This document shows, piece after piece, positions 16,312 through 26,174 of a stretch of 42,790 bases of DNA (position 1 is its first letter; each line of letters begins with the position of its first letter). Position numbers and translations under genes: made by a program. Origin of the DNA: an uncultured Clostridiaceae bacterium (GTDB lineage: Bacteria; Bacillota; Clostridia; TANB77; CAG-508); the NCBI GenBank assembly GCA_958402495.1, contig CATXTS010000003.1, forward strand, positions 1-42,790. Reading direction: 5' to 3'. The notes under the pieces were generated by a model, which searched no databases, was not told the DNA's origin, and was given only the letters and a program-made list of their open reading frames with translations.

Positions 16312-19300
16312 TTATCTTAAAACTTTCTTCTTAATAAAATATGCCCCTGTACCAATAATAGCTATAATACCAATTGTGATTCCTATAAACATAATTGTCT
16401 TACCTGTTCTAATCGTAATTAAAATATCTGCTGATGAAGTATCATCTTCATTTGAAGCCTGATTTCCTGGTGTTGAATCAATGTCTTCTAACCCTAAATC
16501 ATTATAAGCTTCATATATTTCCGCAGTATTATTAATTAATCCTAAATTATCCTCCGATACTTTCATTGTTAATAATAAGGTTACTTCCTTACTTTCACCT
16601 GATGCTATTTTGGTATTTGCTAAACTAGCATTAAATATCATTCCGTTTTGTGTTGTATACCAATCTCTATTTAATTCTGCATTAAATTTTAATCCGACAG
16701 GTAGATAATCTACAATTTTCTTTACATATGCATCTACGCCACCTTCATTTGTTACCTTAATTTTATACTCTATTACTAAAGTTGTACTATCTACATACTT
16801 TCCAATTAAATCTCTTTTGGCTAGTTTACTATTATCATACACATACTCTGCTGTACCAGTAGGATTTTGTACTGTTATTTTAGATACTGTCTTATCTAAT
16901 TTTAAGTCAAACTTTGGACTACTTACTAACCCTAAATCTATATTAGATATATTTTTATTTGTAACGCTTAGTTCTTCTGTAATGGCTGCTATTCTGTTTG
17001 TGCCATTTAAAGTTATCTTTGTATCTATTGCATCTGAGTTTTTATCTTCCTCTACATTATCTTTTTGATAAGTAGTTGCATTATAATTAGCTGTATCATA
17101 TAAGAAAACAACTGTATATTTGCCTTGTGGAATCTCTGTAAATGTATAGCTTCCATCTTTTCCCGTCTTTTGTATAATTACATTGCCTTGTGTATCTACT
17201 AAAGTTCCAGTTGCATTATTTAAAAGCATCACTTCTACATTTTCTATTAATTCTTCATCCATCTCTCTCATGCCATTTTGATTACTATCTTTCCATACCA
17301 TACCGCTTATTCTCTTTGTCTCTGTTTCTGGTGTTAACGTTCCGTCATATGCCTTTATTGTATGTGATAGTTCATTTGAAATTACTTCTCCTAATTCTTC
17401 ATGTCTTACTTTTGCTTTATTCATTACTTTTGTTTCATTTTCTATTAAATCTGCATTTACATTTACTTCTACTTTTACAATTGCTTTCCCTGGAATGTTT
17501 AATTTCATTTCCGGATTATCATTCTCATTTAATGTAGAAATATATTTTATTGTCCCATCAGCATTTATTATTTTTGCATTATTAAAAACAAACTCTGTTG
17601 GCAAATAATCTGTAAAAACTACATCATTTAATATAATAGAAGAAAGATTTTCTATTGTAAAAGTAAAAGAAAGGTCCTCTCCTGGTGCTATTTTTGAATT
17701 TTGAGGAATCGTTGCTGTTTGCATGATGCGTACCCCTGCTCTATTAATAATATTTGAAACATTTTTTATGCCTTCCTCTGGTGTATAATCTGCTTTAACA
17801 GTAGCTTTTGTTATTATTTTTCTTTCATAAATACCTGTTTGTAAAGTAGTTGTCTTTGTTATAATCTCTAATTTTTTTCCATAATAGCCATCTATACTAC
17901 CTATTTGTATGGTTAATGTTCTAGTATTTGTATCAAATTGTACTTTTGCCTCTTCTGTTTTATCCTCATATTGACTAGTTGTAGTATTATATTGTGTTAA
18001 TTTTATTGATTCGTAATTTAATTCATTTGGTAATACAATTGTTAAAATTACATTTTCTCTTGTAGATGTTTTGTCGGAAGATTTTACTTCAACCATGTAT
18101 TTATATGTCTCATCCTCCTTAAGCACTTGTGCACTTTTAATAGAAGAATAAGCTATCGTCGAAAAATAAGATTTTATAATTGTATTTTTAGCTACTAATG
18201 CAGAAATAGGTTTTGCTAGATTTTCTGCACTAATATTAGCTCCCATTTCTATCAAGGCCTTATAGTCTGCATCTGTATGTACAAATTCACTACTATGATA
18301 TTTTTCACCTTGTCCATCTGTCGTATAATGTGATTCATCTTTGCATATATCCTTTAATGAAAGTTTCTCTACCTTCATCCAAAATTCTTTTACAGATTCT
18401 TTACCTGGTTGTATCGTACCCATATCTATAGTTAAAATATCTGTAACACCTGTATATTTATATCCCAAGCTAGACTCTTCGTCAGATTCTACATTAGACA
18501 TACAATTAGGAATATCTATAGCTGCCTTTACATTTTTTGCTACTTCTGTTCCTGTATTTTTTACTTGAATTCTATATTTTATCAAATTTCCTTCTGGAAT
18601 TTCTATATTCTCCTCAATATTAGAAGACATACTTGCTTCTAACACTGCGCCTTTACCCGTTGTTACTCCAACTTTAGCAGCCTCTGTCTTATCTTGAATT
18701 GTTCCTGCTGCTAAATGATTATCAAAGTACACCACATATGTCTCATAAGCATTTTCATTATGTTGTAGATTTGCAGGAATTTGTGCTGTGTAATGAAAAT
18801 TAAAACTATCACCTGTATGCATTATATAATCATTAATTACTATTAAATATGACTTAACATTTGCCAAATTACTTGGCGCAGTTGTCCATCCATTACTGCT
18901 ATTGCTTAAATCTTTAGTAGCTTGTTCATTTTCTGAATAGTAAATAGTTACTTTGCTAGCATCTACTCCCTCTACTTGAACAGCTGATTGTAATAACATA
19001 TTCATTGTAGAAGATAAATCTTGACTGGTTAAAATGGTCTTATTTCCCTTACTTGGAATTCTACCTAACACCTGTATATTATTAATCTCATTATTGTAGT
19101 TATTAATAACACTCATAGCAAAATTGACATTTCTAGCATCTGCCATAATTTCAATCACACCTGTTTGTTCTTCTCCACTAATAGAAGTTAAGGTATCTTT
19201 TCCATCTGCATAATTAGAAATACTATTGGTTGTTATAACTCCAGTTGGTGCTACAAAATTGATTGGAGTACTTGTTTGTCTTTGCTCTACTGCACTTCTT

Positions 19301-21390
19301 GTTCTAGTACTAATATTACTATTTGTATAATTCATTACAATTTGTGCTTCTTTATTTGGTGTTAATTTATTGACAGTTATATCTGCTGTAATAATGATAT
19401 TCGTTCCTCCAGAAACAGAACCAATATTATATTTTGTTTGTTCTCCTTCTAAAGTAAGTATAATAGATTTTGTACCATCTGCATTTTGTACTAAATTTGC
19501 TGTCTTTATCTGCAATTCATCATCAAATAATACTCTGACATCTTTTACTTGAATACTTTCTATATAAGCAGGTAATATAATCTCAACCGTTGGATTCGTA
19601 AATAAATTGTTATCTATAGAATCTGTTCTTAATATTGCCTTTATCTCTACATTTTGGTTAGTCACCACCGTAGATAAACTCTCTTTATTCATAACGATAT
19701 CTGCTTTTGTTTCTGGTTCTATCATATCTATGGTATTTTCCAATGTTTGTTCTACAAATTTTGTATCACCACTATAAGCTTCTCCTATACCTTGAAATGA
19801 AAGACCATCAAAACCTCTCATTTGCTCCTTGCTATAAGTCATATCTCCTTTTATTGCTTTTGACATATGCATTTCTAATTTTCCTTCTGTTATTGGCTTA
19901 CTTGTTTCTACTTTCAATTCATTACAATCCGCTTGCGATACATCTATTATATAGTTACCATTCTCATCTGCTTGTGTATCTTTATTAATAGTTGCAATTA
20001 CCGTATCTCCCTTATAAAATTGAAGAGTACCTTCTTCTCCAAATAATTTTATAAATTGTGCTTTAGAAATTGTTACTGTTTTATAGTAAGCATAATGCTT
20101 TCCTGCAACCGTTGTAGAACCTTTACTGTTTCCTTCTTTTTGTACAAAAGTCTCTGCTTTTTGTGTAAATACAATTTTATCAGTTAATTCTGCAAGTCCA
20201 ATGTTAGTGGTTATTGTTTCGTCATAATTTGTCTCTATTTTTTGAGCAGCCTTGACATTGGCATATATGTAACCTTTACTTATTTTTTGTGTATGATTGG
20301 TCATTTCAAAACTGATAATTTGACTAATTTGTTCTTTTAATGTTGCTTTATCTTCTACTTGTGCTTCTATCTTATCAGCCTTATAATGGTAAGCCTCTAC
20401 TTCTACTTTTGTATTTAAAGTAACATCTGTACCCTCTTTTTTCATTTTACTTAGCACTTCTTTTGGATACACATAGGTTACTAAAAATTCATCCTGTGCT
20501 TGTTTTTTCCATGCTACTTTTCCATTTTCATCTGGTTCATTTTTTACGGTTATATTTAACATTCTACTTTCTGCATCATAAGTATAATTCTCTTTCGTAA
20601 AATGTACTGCTTCTTCTTCACCATTGGTTGCACTTGTACTATTGCTAACTACTTTTACTTCCTCTGGTGCAATGCCCTCCAATGTTGGAACTTGAATTTG
20701 TATTTGTGTTTGTTTAGTAGGTAATGCATTATCTTTTATGTTTGTTTTTATAACCGTTTGTAAGATAATACCTGACGTTTGATTTATTTGATAGGGAATA
20801 TATTTAGACACCTGTTGCTCAACCACTAATTCTTGTGTATTGGTCCATGCTAATTTTAAGTGAATTTCTTTTTCTATTTTTACTTCTTTACCATTGCTAT
20901 CCACATATGTACCAGTTAGTATTACTATATTTTCCTTTTCAAAACTACTCATATCTATCTTATCTGACATAGGGAACTCAACTGGTATTTCTATGATGCT
21001 TTCTGAGCCTTTATTGATTTGATTTAAAGTAACTTCTGTTCTTGTTACAGTTTGTACTTTATCTTTTTTCTCCATATCCCCTATTACAAAGTTTGCCTCT
21101 TTTCCTTGTGCATCTTTTATTTGTATCTTAGCATTTTTTAAGTACCCAGCTTCTGCTACACTTACCTTTGCATACAAGTTAAACACTTCACCAATTTTCT
21201 TAACAGCTTCATGTACTTGTTTTTCATTTTCTACAAAGTAAGCATCAAAATGAACATTGGTGTGATTTGTCTGTGTAGATTGCTTTTCTAAATTAGCTTC
21301 TACCGCATAAACACCAATGCTGGCTATATTGGCTAGTGTTAATATCATAACCAATATGGTTGCTACAATTTTTGTTCCTATTTTGTACAT
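16312..21390 (-). CDS. Giant secreted surface protein with DUF11-like repeats and SdrD-B domain
   Basis: 1,692 residues from the ATG at 21390, chosen because GGAGGG lies 9 nt upstream; a start 19 codons earlier lacks a site. It has a signal peptide (hydrophobic 8-27, cleavage near VYAVEA), then more than 1,200 residues of beta-sandwich-like repeats with the pattern IEYKIKVTNEGG...VDYLPVGLKF, typical of DUF11/isopeptide-forming surface proteins. An SdrD-B domain follows at about 1363-1455 (SGMVWKDSNQNGMREMDEE), and a single membrane helix at about 1665-1686 followed by KKKVLR. No LPxTG sortase motif is visible, so membrane anchoring by the C-terminal helix is likely. Probable role: adhesin or envelope stalk. 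It is first in an operon with the second surface protein. Confidence 0.82.
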   Translation of the reverse strand: MYKIGTKIVATILVMILTLANIASIGVYAVEANLEKQSTQTNHTNVHFDAYFVENEKQVHEAVKKIGEVFNLYAKVSVAEAGYLKNAKIQIKDAQGKEANFVIGDMEKKDKVQTVTRTEVTLNQINKGSESIIEIPVEFPMSDKIDMSSFEKENIVILTGTYVDSNGKEVKIEKEIHLKLAWTNTQELVVEQQVSKYIPYQINQTSGIILQTVIKTNIKDNALPTKQTQIQIQVPTLEGIAPEEVKVVSNSTSATNGEEEAVHFTKENYTYDAESRMLNITVKNEPDENGKVAWKKQAQDEFLVTYVYPKEVLSKMKKEGTDVTLNTKVEVEAYHYKADKIEAQVEDKATLKEQISQIISFEMTNHTQKISKGYIYANVKAAQKIETNYDETITTNIGLAELTDKIVFTQKAETFVQKEGNSKGSTTVAGKHYAYYKTVTISKAQFIKLFGEEGTLQFYKGDTVIATINKDTQADENGNYIIDVSQADCNELKVETSKPITEGKLEMHMSKAIKGDMTYSKEQMRGFDGLSFQGIGEAYSGDTKFVEQTLENTIDMIEPETKADIVMNKESLSTVVTNQNVEIKAILRTDSIDNNLFTNPTVEIILPAYIESIQVKDVRVLFDDELQIKTANLVQNADGTKSIILTLEGEQTKYNIGSVSGGTNIIITADITVNKLTPNKEAQIVMNYTNSNISTRTRSAVEQRQTSTPINFVAPTGVITTNSISNYADGKDTLTSISGEEQTGVIEIMADARNVNFAMSVINNYNNEINNIQVLGRIPSKGNKTILTSQDLSSTMNMLLQSAVQVEGVDASKVTIYYSENEQATKDLSNSSNGWTTAPSNLANVKSYLIVINDYIMHTGDSFNFHYTAQIPANLQHNENAYETYVVYFDNHLAAGTIQDKTEAAKVGVTTGKGAVLEASMSSNIEENIEIPEGNLIKYRIQVKNTGTEVAKNVKAAIDIPNCMSNVESDEESSLGYKYTGVTDILTIDMGTIQPGKESVKEFWMKVEKLSLKDICKDESHYTTDGQGEKYHSSEFVHTDADYKALIEMGANISAENLAKPISALVAKNTIIKSYFSTIAYSSIKSAQVLKEDETYKYMVEVKSSDKTSTRENVILTIVLPNELNYESIKLTQYNTTTSQYEDKTEEAKVQFDTNTRTLTIQIGSIDGYYGKKLEIITKTTTLQTGIYERKIITKATVKADYTPEEGIKNVSNIINRAGVRIMQTATIPQNSKIAPGEDLSFTFTIENLSSIILNDVVFTDYLPTEFVFNNAKIINADGTIKYISTLNENDNPEMKLNIPGKAIVKVEVNVNADLIENETKVMNKAKVRHEELGEVISNELSHTIKAYDGTLTPETETKRISGMVWKDSNQNGMREMDEELIENVEVMLLNNATGTLVDTQGNVIIQKTGKDGSYTFTEIPQGKYTVVFLYDTANYNATTYQKDNVEEDKNSDAIDTKITLNGTNRIAAITEELSVTNKNISNIDLGLVSSPKFDLKLDKTVSKITVQNPTGTAEYVYDNSKLAKRDLIGKYVDSTTLVIEYKIKVTNEGGVDAYVKKIVDYLPVGLKFNAELNRDWYTTQNGMIFNASLANTKIASGESKEVTLLLTMKVSEDNLGLINNTAEIYEAYNDLGLEDIDSTPGNQASNEDDTSSADILITIRTGKTIMFIGITIGIIAIIGTGAYFIKKKVLR

Positions 21391-21457
21391 AAAAAATACC
21401 CTCCTACTTATTTGTTTTCTATTTTCTAAAATAAAAATAATATTCAATCTCTAGTCT

Positions 21458-21486
21458 ATTATACTTCATTTTTCAGTATTTTTCAA
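21458..21486 (-). promoter_or_regulatory. Promoter for the surface-protein operon
   Basis: TTGAAA (21486-21481), 17-nt spacer, TATAAT (21463-21458) on the minus strand, 67 nt upstream of the ATG at 21390. Confidence 0.65.
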
Positions 21487-21794
21487 TGTTTTTCCCTTAG
21501 TTTTTAAACATTTTATGTAGAATACATTTTTTGTCATTCTTGTTTTGACCATATTTCTCCCTTATTATACTAATATACTATATTTTTACATAATTCTACT
21601 TCTTTTTCAACACCTAGTATCTCCTTTTCATTAGTCATGTAACTTCTTCTTTTACGGAAGCTTTCTTTCACTTAAAAATATTAAATTTTTATTACAAATT
21701 CATCACCGTTTAAATTCCGCTTACATATAATGAAATAGGAATTTAAGAAACATACTTAGATTTTTAATACATATAGTTTAATAGGGGTGATGTT
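21487..21794. other. Intergenic region between divergent operons; possible late-sporulation-type promoter
   Basis: No gene of credible length or codon pattern. For the plus-strand operon the best candidate is CATATAAT at 21724-21731, preceded by AC at 21705-21706 (17 nt apart). This resembles promoters of the mother-cell sporulation factors (AC, 16-17 nt, CATA) more than the TTGACA type; no good -35 box for sigma-A is present. This is weak evidence. Confidence 0.3.
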
Positions 21795-22220
21795 ATGAAT
21801 GAAGATATGTCAGATATGATGCAAAAGTTAAGTGGTATGCTAGCTGGTAAAGAAGTTCCAGACAACATCAAATCCATGTTTCAAAATTTTACAGCTAATA
21901 ATCAAAATTCTGAAAACACTTCTTCTACATCTTCTCCAGAGGCAGAAAGCAATAACCATACTTCTGATTCTAACAATCAAGAAAATACAGAAACTAGCAA
22001 TCCTTTTGGAAATATAGATATTGGCACTATTATGAAAATGAAAGCCATTATGGATAAAATGAATCAAAAAAAAGATGACCCTAGGTCTAATTTATTACTT
22101 TCCTTAAAGCCTTATCTAAAGCCAAGTAGAAAGCAAAAAGTAGACCAGTATATACAACTTTTTAGTATGACAGAAATTTTAGAAGCGTTCAATTCTACAG
22201 GTGGTGAGAAAAAGCAATGA
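21795..22220 (+). CDS. Conserved-looking protein of unknown function, first of a two-gene operon
   Basis: A 141-residue protein with no signal peptide. The N-terminal 35 residues are helical and Met-rich, 36-75 is a low-complexity Asn/Ser/Thr/Glu linker, and the C-terminal part has a well-ordered basic segment (DDPRSNLLLSLKPYLKPSRK to QYIQLFSMTEILEAF, about 98-135) that looks like the conserved core. I recall similar cores in uncharacterised clostridial proteins but can name no function. GGGGTGAT precedes the ATG. It overlaps the next gene by 4 nt (ATGA), so the two are coupled. A spore-related role is possible from the promoter type but unproven. Confidence 0.65.
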   Translation: MNEDMSDMMQKLSGMLAGKEVPDNIKSMFQNFTANNQNSENTSSTSSPEAESNNHTSDSNNQENTETSNPFGNIDIGTIMKMKAIMDKMNQKKDDPRSNLLLSLKPYLKPSRKQKVDQYIQLFSMTEILEAFNSTGGEKKQ

Positions 22221-22627
22221 TGTATCCTTATCCTTTTGGCTCATTTCCTAATTTTAGAAGAAATTATTACGGTCCTGGTTACCATAATTATCAATCTGGT
22301 AACTTAGCACAACAGCAAAGTGCTTATTTCCCTAAGTCTACAGACTCGCATACTTCTTATAAGACTTATCATGCACCCTCTCCTCCTGATTATGCTGCTA
22401 AAAATGAAATGTGTAAAACAAATTCTATAAAACATAACTCTACAAACATGCATCATTCTGAGACATGTCCTGAAGAGGAAGAAGAAGATAAGCCTATTTT
22501 TGAGATTTTAGGTATTCGTTTATATAGTGATGATCTTATCCTTTTAGCACTCCTCTTTTTCTTATACAAAGAAGAAGTAAAAGATCCTTCCTTATTTATT
22601 TCTCTTATTTTATTATTACTTAGCTAA
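22217..22627 (+). CDS. Small Tyr/Pro-rich protein with C-terminal hydrophobic tail, unknown function
   Basis: A 136-residue protein. The N-terminal 60 residues are rich in Tyr, Pro, Asn, Gly and His (MMYPYPFGSFPNFRRNYYGP), like spore coat proteins. The middle contains His/Cys residues and an acidic patch (EEEEEDKP), and the last 50 residues (FEILGIRLYSDDLILLALLF to SLILLLLS) form one or two hydrophobic helices with a conserved look. It is translationally coupled to the preceding gene by a 4-nt overlap. A spore coat or envelope role is plausible but not shown. The operon ends 8 bp later at a large palindrome. Confidence 0.6.
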   Translation: MMYPYPFGSFPNFRRNYYGPGYHNYQSGNLAQQQSAYFPKSTDSHTSYKTYHAPSPPDYAAKNEMCKTNSIKHNSTNMHHSETCPEEEEEDKPIFEILGIRLYSDDLILLALLFFLYKEEVKDPSLFISLILLLLS

Positions 22628-22634
22628 ACTAGTA

Positions 22635-22674
22635 GGGACGGGTCTGTTTTGTTTAAACAAAACAGACCCGTCCC
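22635..22674. repeat. 40-bp perfect palindrome, REP-like, between convergent genes
   Basis: GGGACGGGTCTGTTTTGTTT at 22635-22654 is followed without spacer by its exact complement at 22655-22674. The GC-rich ends contrast with the surroundings. The motif resembles the GGGGACGG...-type repetitive palindromes found in many clostridial genomes and linked to RAYT transposases. It also sits where a bidirectional terminator is needed, 8 bp after one stop codon and 5 bp from the other. Confidence 0.7.
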
Positions 22675-22678
22675 CATC

Positions 22679-23290
22679 TTACTCTAATATGATTTCATCT
22701 TTTTCATTTACGTAGGCATAATTATGTGTTTGTGCTTCTTCTTCTGGTTCTATTTCTTTTATAATATTGGAAATTCGTATTTGTGGACATTCTATGTTAC
22801 CGGCTGCTATGATGGCTTGTTTATTTCCCTTTGCACCAGCATGGGCTAATCCTCTTAAGCTACCTAATACGATTATGTTTTCTCCTGCTACTACCTCTGC
22901 TCCTCCATTGACATCTCCTATAATGACAATACTTCCTTCATATTCTACTTTTTGTCCTGATCGTAAAGACCCTTTTTGAAACTTTGTTTCTGAAGAGGCT
23001 ATTTCTTTATGAAATGTTTTTTTGATTCCATGTAGTCCTAGCATTTTGGGACTTTCAAATTCGACATCTACATCTATTTCCTCTTTGATTATTTTTTGTA
23101 ATTCATCCATTTCTTTATTTTTCATAACCTTTCCAATCACATAAATTGGTGTTTTATCATTTTTATATAGTTTTTTTAGATCTTCTACTTTTTTCTTTAA
23201 ACATTCTATTACTTCTTTTTGTTCTGCTTCTTCGTTAATTTTGACTAAGATTTCATCTTTTCTTAATTGAATGGTTACACAATTTTTCAT
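22679..23290 (-). CDS. minC: Septum site-determining protein MinC
   Basis: A 203-residue MinC, inhibitor of FtsZ ring formation away from mid-cell. The C-terminal beta-helix domain has the family pattern: RSGQKVEYEGSIVIIGDVN, GAEVVAGENIIVLGSLRG, AHAGAKGN, then CPQIRIS (about 110-175). The N-terminal half is the more variable FtsZ-binding domain. It is the last gene of the shape operon, 94 bp after mrdA. Usually minD and often minE follow; here the operon ends and converging plus-strand genes begin, so minD must be elsewhere. Confidence 0.9.
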   Translation of the reverse strand: MKNCVTIQLRKDEILVKINEEAEQKEVIECLKKKVEDLKKLYKNDKTPIYVIGKVMKNKEMDELQKIIKEEIDVDVEFESPKMLGLHGIKKTFHKEIASSETKFQKGSLRSGQKVEYEGSIVIIGDVNGGAEVVAGENIIVLGSLRGLAHAGAKGNKQAIIAAGNIECPQIRISNIIKEIEPEEEAQTHNYAYVNEKDEIILE

Positions 23291-23384
23291 AATTTAACAT
23301 CCTCTTTCTTGATTGCCAAATACAATCGTTTCTTTTAAACACTTTGCACTTTTTCATAATTCCTAGCGTTTTTACTACTTTCTA

Positions 23385-25496
23385 TTAATTTATGGTTTCT
23401 ACCATTGGTACGGCCGTCATGTTTTCTGTTACTTTATTGGCATTCATTCCAAAGTATTCTGCAATGATGTCTCTTGCTGGCTGTGCCGCATAACTTCCGT
23501 GTTGTCCATTTTCTATCATAACGACAACAGCAATTTCTGGGTCATCATATGGTGCAAACCCTACAAACCATGCATTTGTAACACCTTTTTTTCCAGTTTG
23601 TGCAGAGCCTGTTTTTCCACCTACTTCTATATTGAAGTTCTTAAATATAGAATATGCTGTTCCTCCAGATTCTGTAGTAACACCTTTCATTCCTTCTAAT
23701 ACAGCGTTTAAGTTTTCTTGTTTAAAGGTAACTTTTTCTGATGTGTCTTCTTCAATGCCTAATCTTTGTTTTACAAATTTTTCGATTTCATCTTTTGCAA
23801 TTTCATTACCATCTGCATCGATGACGGATTTAATGATTGTAACATCAACATCTTTGCCTCCGTTTGCTAGCATGCTGGTATATTTTGCCATTTGTAATGT
23901 TGTGAAGCTGTTATTTCCTTGTCCAATTGCTGCTGGTAATATATCTCCTCCATTCCATGTTTGTCCTAATGATTTAGAAGTTTCTGGACTTGCTACATAA
24001 CCTGCCTCTTCTCCTAGTAGTTCAATACCTGTTTTTTTACCTAGTCCTAATGCTTTTGTGTATTTTGCTAACGTTTGTATCCCTGTTCTATTTCCCACTT
24101 CATAGAAGAAGTAATTACAAGAATGAATAATTGCATTGGTTACATTTAAATATCCATGTCCTCTTCCATAAGATTGGTATATCCAACATTTTGGATTGTA
24201 ATCTGATGAAAAACGATAGACACCTACGTCATTGATTTTTTCTTTGGTGGTGATAGAACCTGATTCTAGTCCTGCAATCGCTGTTACCCTTTTAAAGGTA
24301 GATCCTGGTGAGGATGGAGAAGATATCGCTCTATTGACAAATGGATGGTTTTTGGCATATTCTGAAGTTTCTTCTGCTGTGTAATAATTCCATTTGTCTG
24401 TACTGATACCATTTGTAAAGTCACTCGGGTCAAAGTCTGGATAGCTTGCCATAGCTAGAACTTCTCCTGTTTTGACATTCATAACAACCGCTGAGCCTCC
24501 TGTAACATTTACTTTTTCCGTTTGTGTTATTTTATCTATGCTTCCTTTTAGAGCATTTTGTGTTACTTTTTGTAAGTTTGCATCAATGGTTAAGGCTACA
24601 TCATTTCCCGCAACTGCTTCTTTAGATACATATTCATCTGTTACAGTTCCATCTACAGCCATATCAATTTGTTTAATCCCATCTTTCCCTTTTAAATATG
24701 GTTCAAATATGTATTCTATTCCTGTTTTCCCTATATTGTCATTTGGTGTATATCTGTCCTCTTTTCCTTCTAGTTCTTTTTCTCCAATTCTACTCACATA
24801 ACCTAATATATGTGATGCTAAATTACCAGAAGTATAATTTCTAATAGGTTCTACAGGTAAATTCACACCAGGAAATTCTGCATTTCTTTCACTTAACTCT
24901 GCCAAGCTGTTTTCACTTATATTACTGGCTAGTTTTACAGAATTCGTATTACTATATCCATTTTTACTGATAGCATATCGTAGGGTCATAATTTTTCTTA
25001 CTTCTTCTATGTTTTCATTATCTATCTTATATTTTTCTTTTAATAAGTTAAAGCACTCTTCTGCCGTTTTACTTTCTTCTATACTATTTTGCTTTTTCCA
25101 TGTCTTTGCCGCTTCTTCGCTTACGGAAAAAGCAATTGGATTGATGTTGATTGGTAATTCATCTAAGTACTTATCTCCATTTTTCTCTAATACCTGTGCT
25201 ATTTTTAATAATGTTTCATTCAAAGTTTTGGTATCTACTTTGCTTTTATATAATTCTAAATTGGTTCCTGCTATGGTACTAGCTAGTTTATTTCCAGATT
25301 GGTCTAAGATATTGCCTCTTGCTGCTTTTAGTATACTTTCTCTGGTTAATCTAGTATTGGATTGTTCTCTATATTCTTCTCCATGTATAATTTGTAGGTT
25401 AAACAATTGAATCAGTAAAACAATACCTATTATATAAATAACAGCTGATAAAATATTATAACGTATTTTTATTCGATTTGGATTTTGTGAATGCAA
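23385..25496 (-). CDS. mrdA: Penicillin-binding protein 2 (class B transpeptidase, elongasome)
   Basis: A 703-residue protein: one N-terminal membrane helix (about 14-34), a dimerisation/pedestal domain (about 55-250), and a transpeptidase domain with all three active-site motifs, STFK (Ser399-Lys402), SCN (459-461) and KTG (628-630). It cross-links peptidoglycan with RodA and MreBCD during rod elongation. The start is TTG with AGGAGG 7 nt upstream. It is 32 bp after mreD. Length is normal and the frame is intact, unlike mreB and mreC upstream. Confidence 0.92.
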   Translation of the reverse strand: MHSQNPNRIKIRYNILSAVIYIIGIVLLIQLFNLQIIHGEEYREQSNTRLTRESILKAARGNILDQSGNKLASTIAGTNLELYKSKVDTKTLNETLLKIAQVLEKNGDKYLDELPININPIAFSVSEEAAKTWKKQNSIEESKTAEECFNLLKEKYKIDNENIEEVRKIMTLRYAISKNGYSNTNSVKLASNISENSLAELSERNAEFPGVNLPVEPIRNYTSGNLASHILGYVSRIGEKELEGKEDRYTPNDNIGKTGIEYIFEPYLKGKDGIKQIDMAVDGTVTDEYVSKEAVAGNDVALTIDANLQKVTQNALKGSIDKITQTEKVNVTGGSAVVMNVKTGEVLAMASYPDFDPSDFTNGISTDKWNYYTAEETSEYAKNHPFVNRAISSPSSPGSTFKRVTAIAGLESGSITTKEKINDVGVYRFSSDYNPKCWIYQSYGRGHGYLNVTNAIIHSCNYFFYEVGNRTGIQTLAKYTKALGLGKKTGIELLGEEAGYVASPETSKSLGQTWNGGDILPAAIGQGNNSFTTLQMAKYTSMLANGGKDVDVTIIKSVIDADGNEIAKDEIEKFVKQRLGIEEDTSEKVTFKQENLNAVLEGMKGVTTESGGTAYSIFKNFNIEVGGKTGSAQTGKKGVTNAWFVGFAPYDDPEIAVVVMIENGQHGSYAAQPARDIIAEYFGMNANKVTENMTAVPMVETIN

Positions 25497-25528
25497 TTGC
25501 TCACCTCCTATTTTTTATTGTCTTTATT

Positions 25529-26068
25529 TTAGAAATATCTAGTTAATATATTTTGTCCTTTAAAGATTTCTTCTAATTGATATCCTAATTTTTGAATACC
25601 TGGATATAGGATAATTGTTAATAGTGTGTTATAGACAATTTCTATACATAAGGTTCTTGTAAATGGTAATATTTCTATATGGGTTCCTAGTTGCAGTATA
25701 TGGAATACATAGATACCTACTTCATAAAAGCAAGTACTGCCCATGACCATTAGCATAATGGTAATACGACTTTCTTTTGAAAAATTTTTATCGAAATATC
25801 CTCCTAGAAATCCGATAATTGCTAGCATTATCATACTAGCAGCTACATCTTGTCCTATCCATATTTCTAGCAAAAAACCTCCTAGTAATCCAGCTATGAT
25901 ACCAATTTTCTTTCCAGCATATAATCCTACAAATAATACTAGTAAAACAAATAGATTTGGTTGGATACCAGCAATGGTAAACCAACTAAAGAAGTTGGCT
26001 TGTAGAATATATAAGATTACAAATGTTATAAACATAAGGCCTGTTGCAATTGCTTTCTTCACACCCAT
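25529..26068 (-). CDS. mreD: Rod shape-determining protein MreD
   Basis: A 179-residue membrane protein with five or six hydrophobic helices and the MreD features FSWFTIAGIQPNLFVLL near the N-terminus, GLYAGKKIGIIAGLLGGFLL (about 49-68), and IGQDVAAS. It is the membrane partner linking MreC with PBP2/RodA. It lies between mreC and mrdA. A GTG two codons after the first ATG (26062) has better spacing from AAGGA and may be the true start. Confidence 0.88.
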   Translation of the reverse strand: MGVKKAIATGLMFITFVILYILQANFFSWFTIAGIQPNLFVLLVLFVGLYAGKKIGIIAGLLGGFLLEIWIGQDVAASMIMLAIIGFLGGYFDKNFSKESRITIMLMVMGSTCFYEVGIYVFHILQLGTHIEILPFTRTLCIEIVYNTLLTIILYPGIQKLGYQLEEIFKGQNILTRYF

Positions 26069-26081
26069 TTCCTTTCTCGTT

Positions 26082-26174
26082 TTATTTTATGACTAATACG
26101 GTTTCTACTTTTGAAAAATCTACTGCTGTTTCTATTGTTGCATAACGATCCGTTACATTTTTGGTATTGGTCAC
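26082..26174 (-). pseudogene. mreC: MreC C-terminal tail beyond an in-frame TAA
   Basis: Directly after the mreC stop codon the same frame runs on for 30 residues to a second TAA: VTNTKNVTDRYATIETAVDF then SKVETVLVIK. This is the normal MreC C-terminus, so the TAA at 26175-26177 is a nonsense change within the gene rather than its natural end. The codon just before the lesion region is TGT where glycine is usual; both differences would be G to T changes on the coding strand. Confidence 0.8.
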
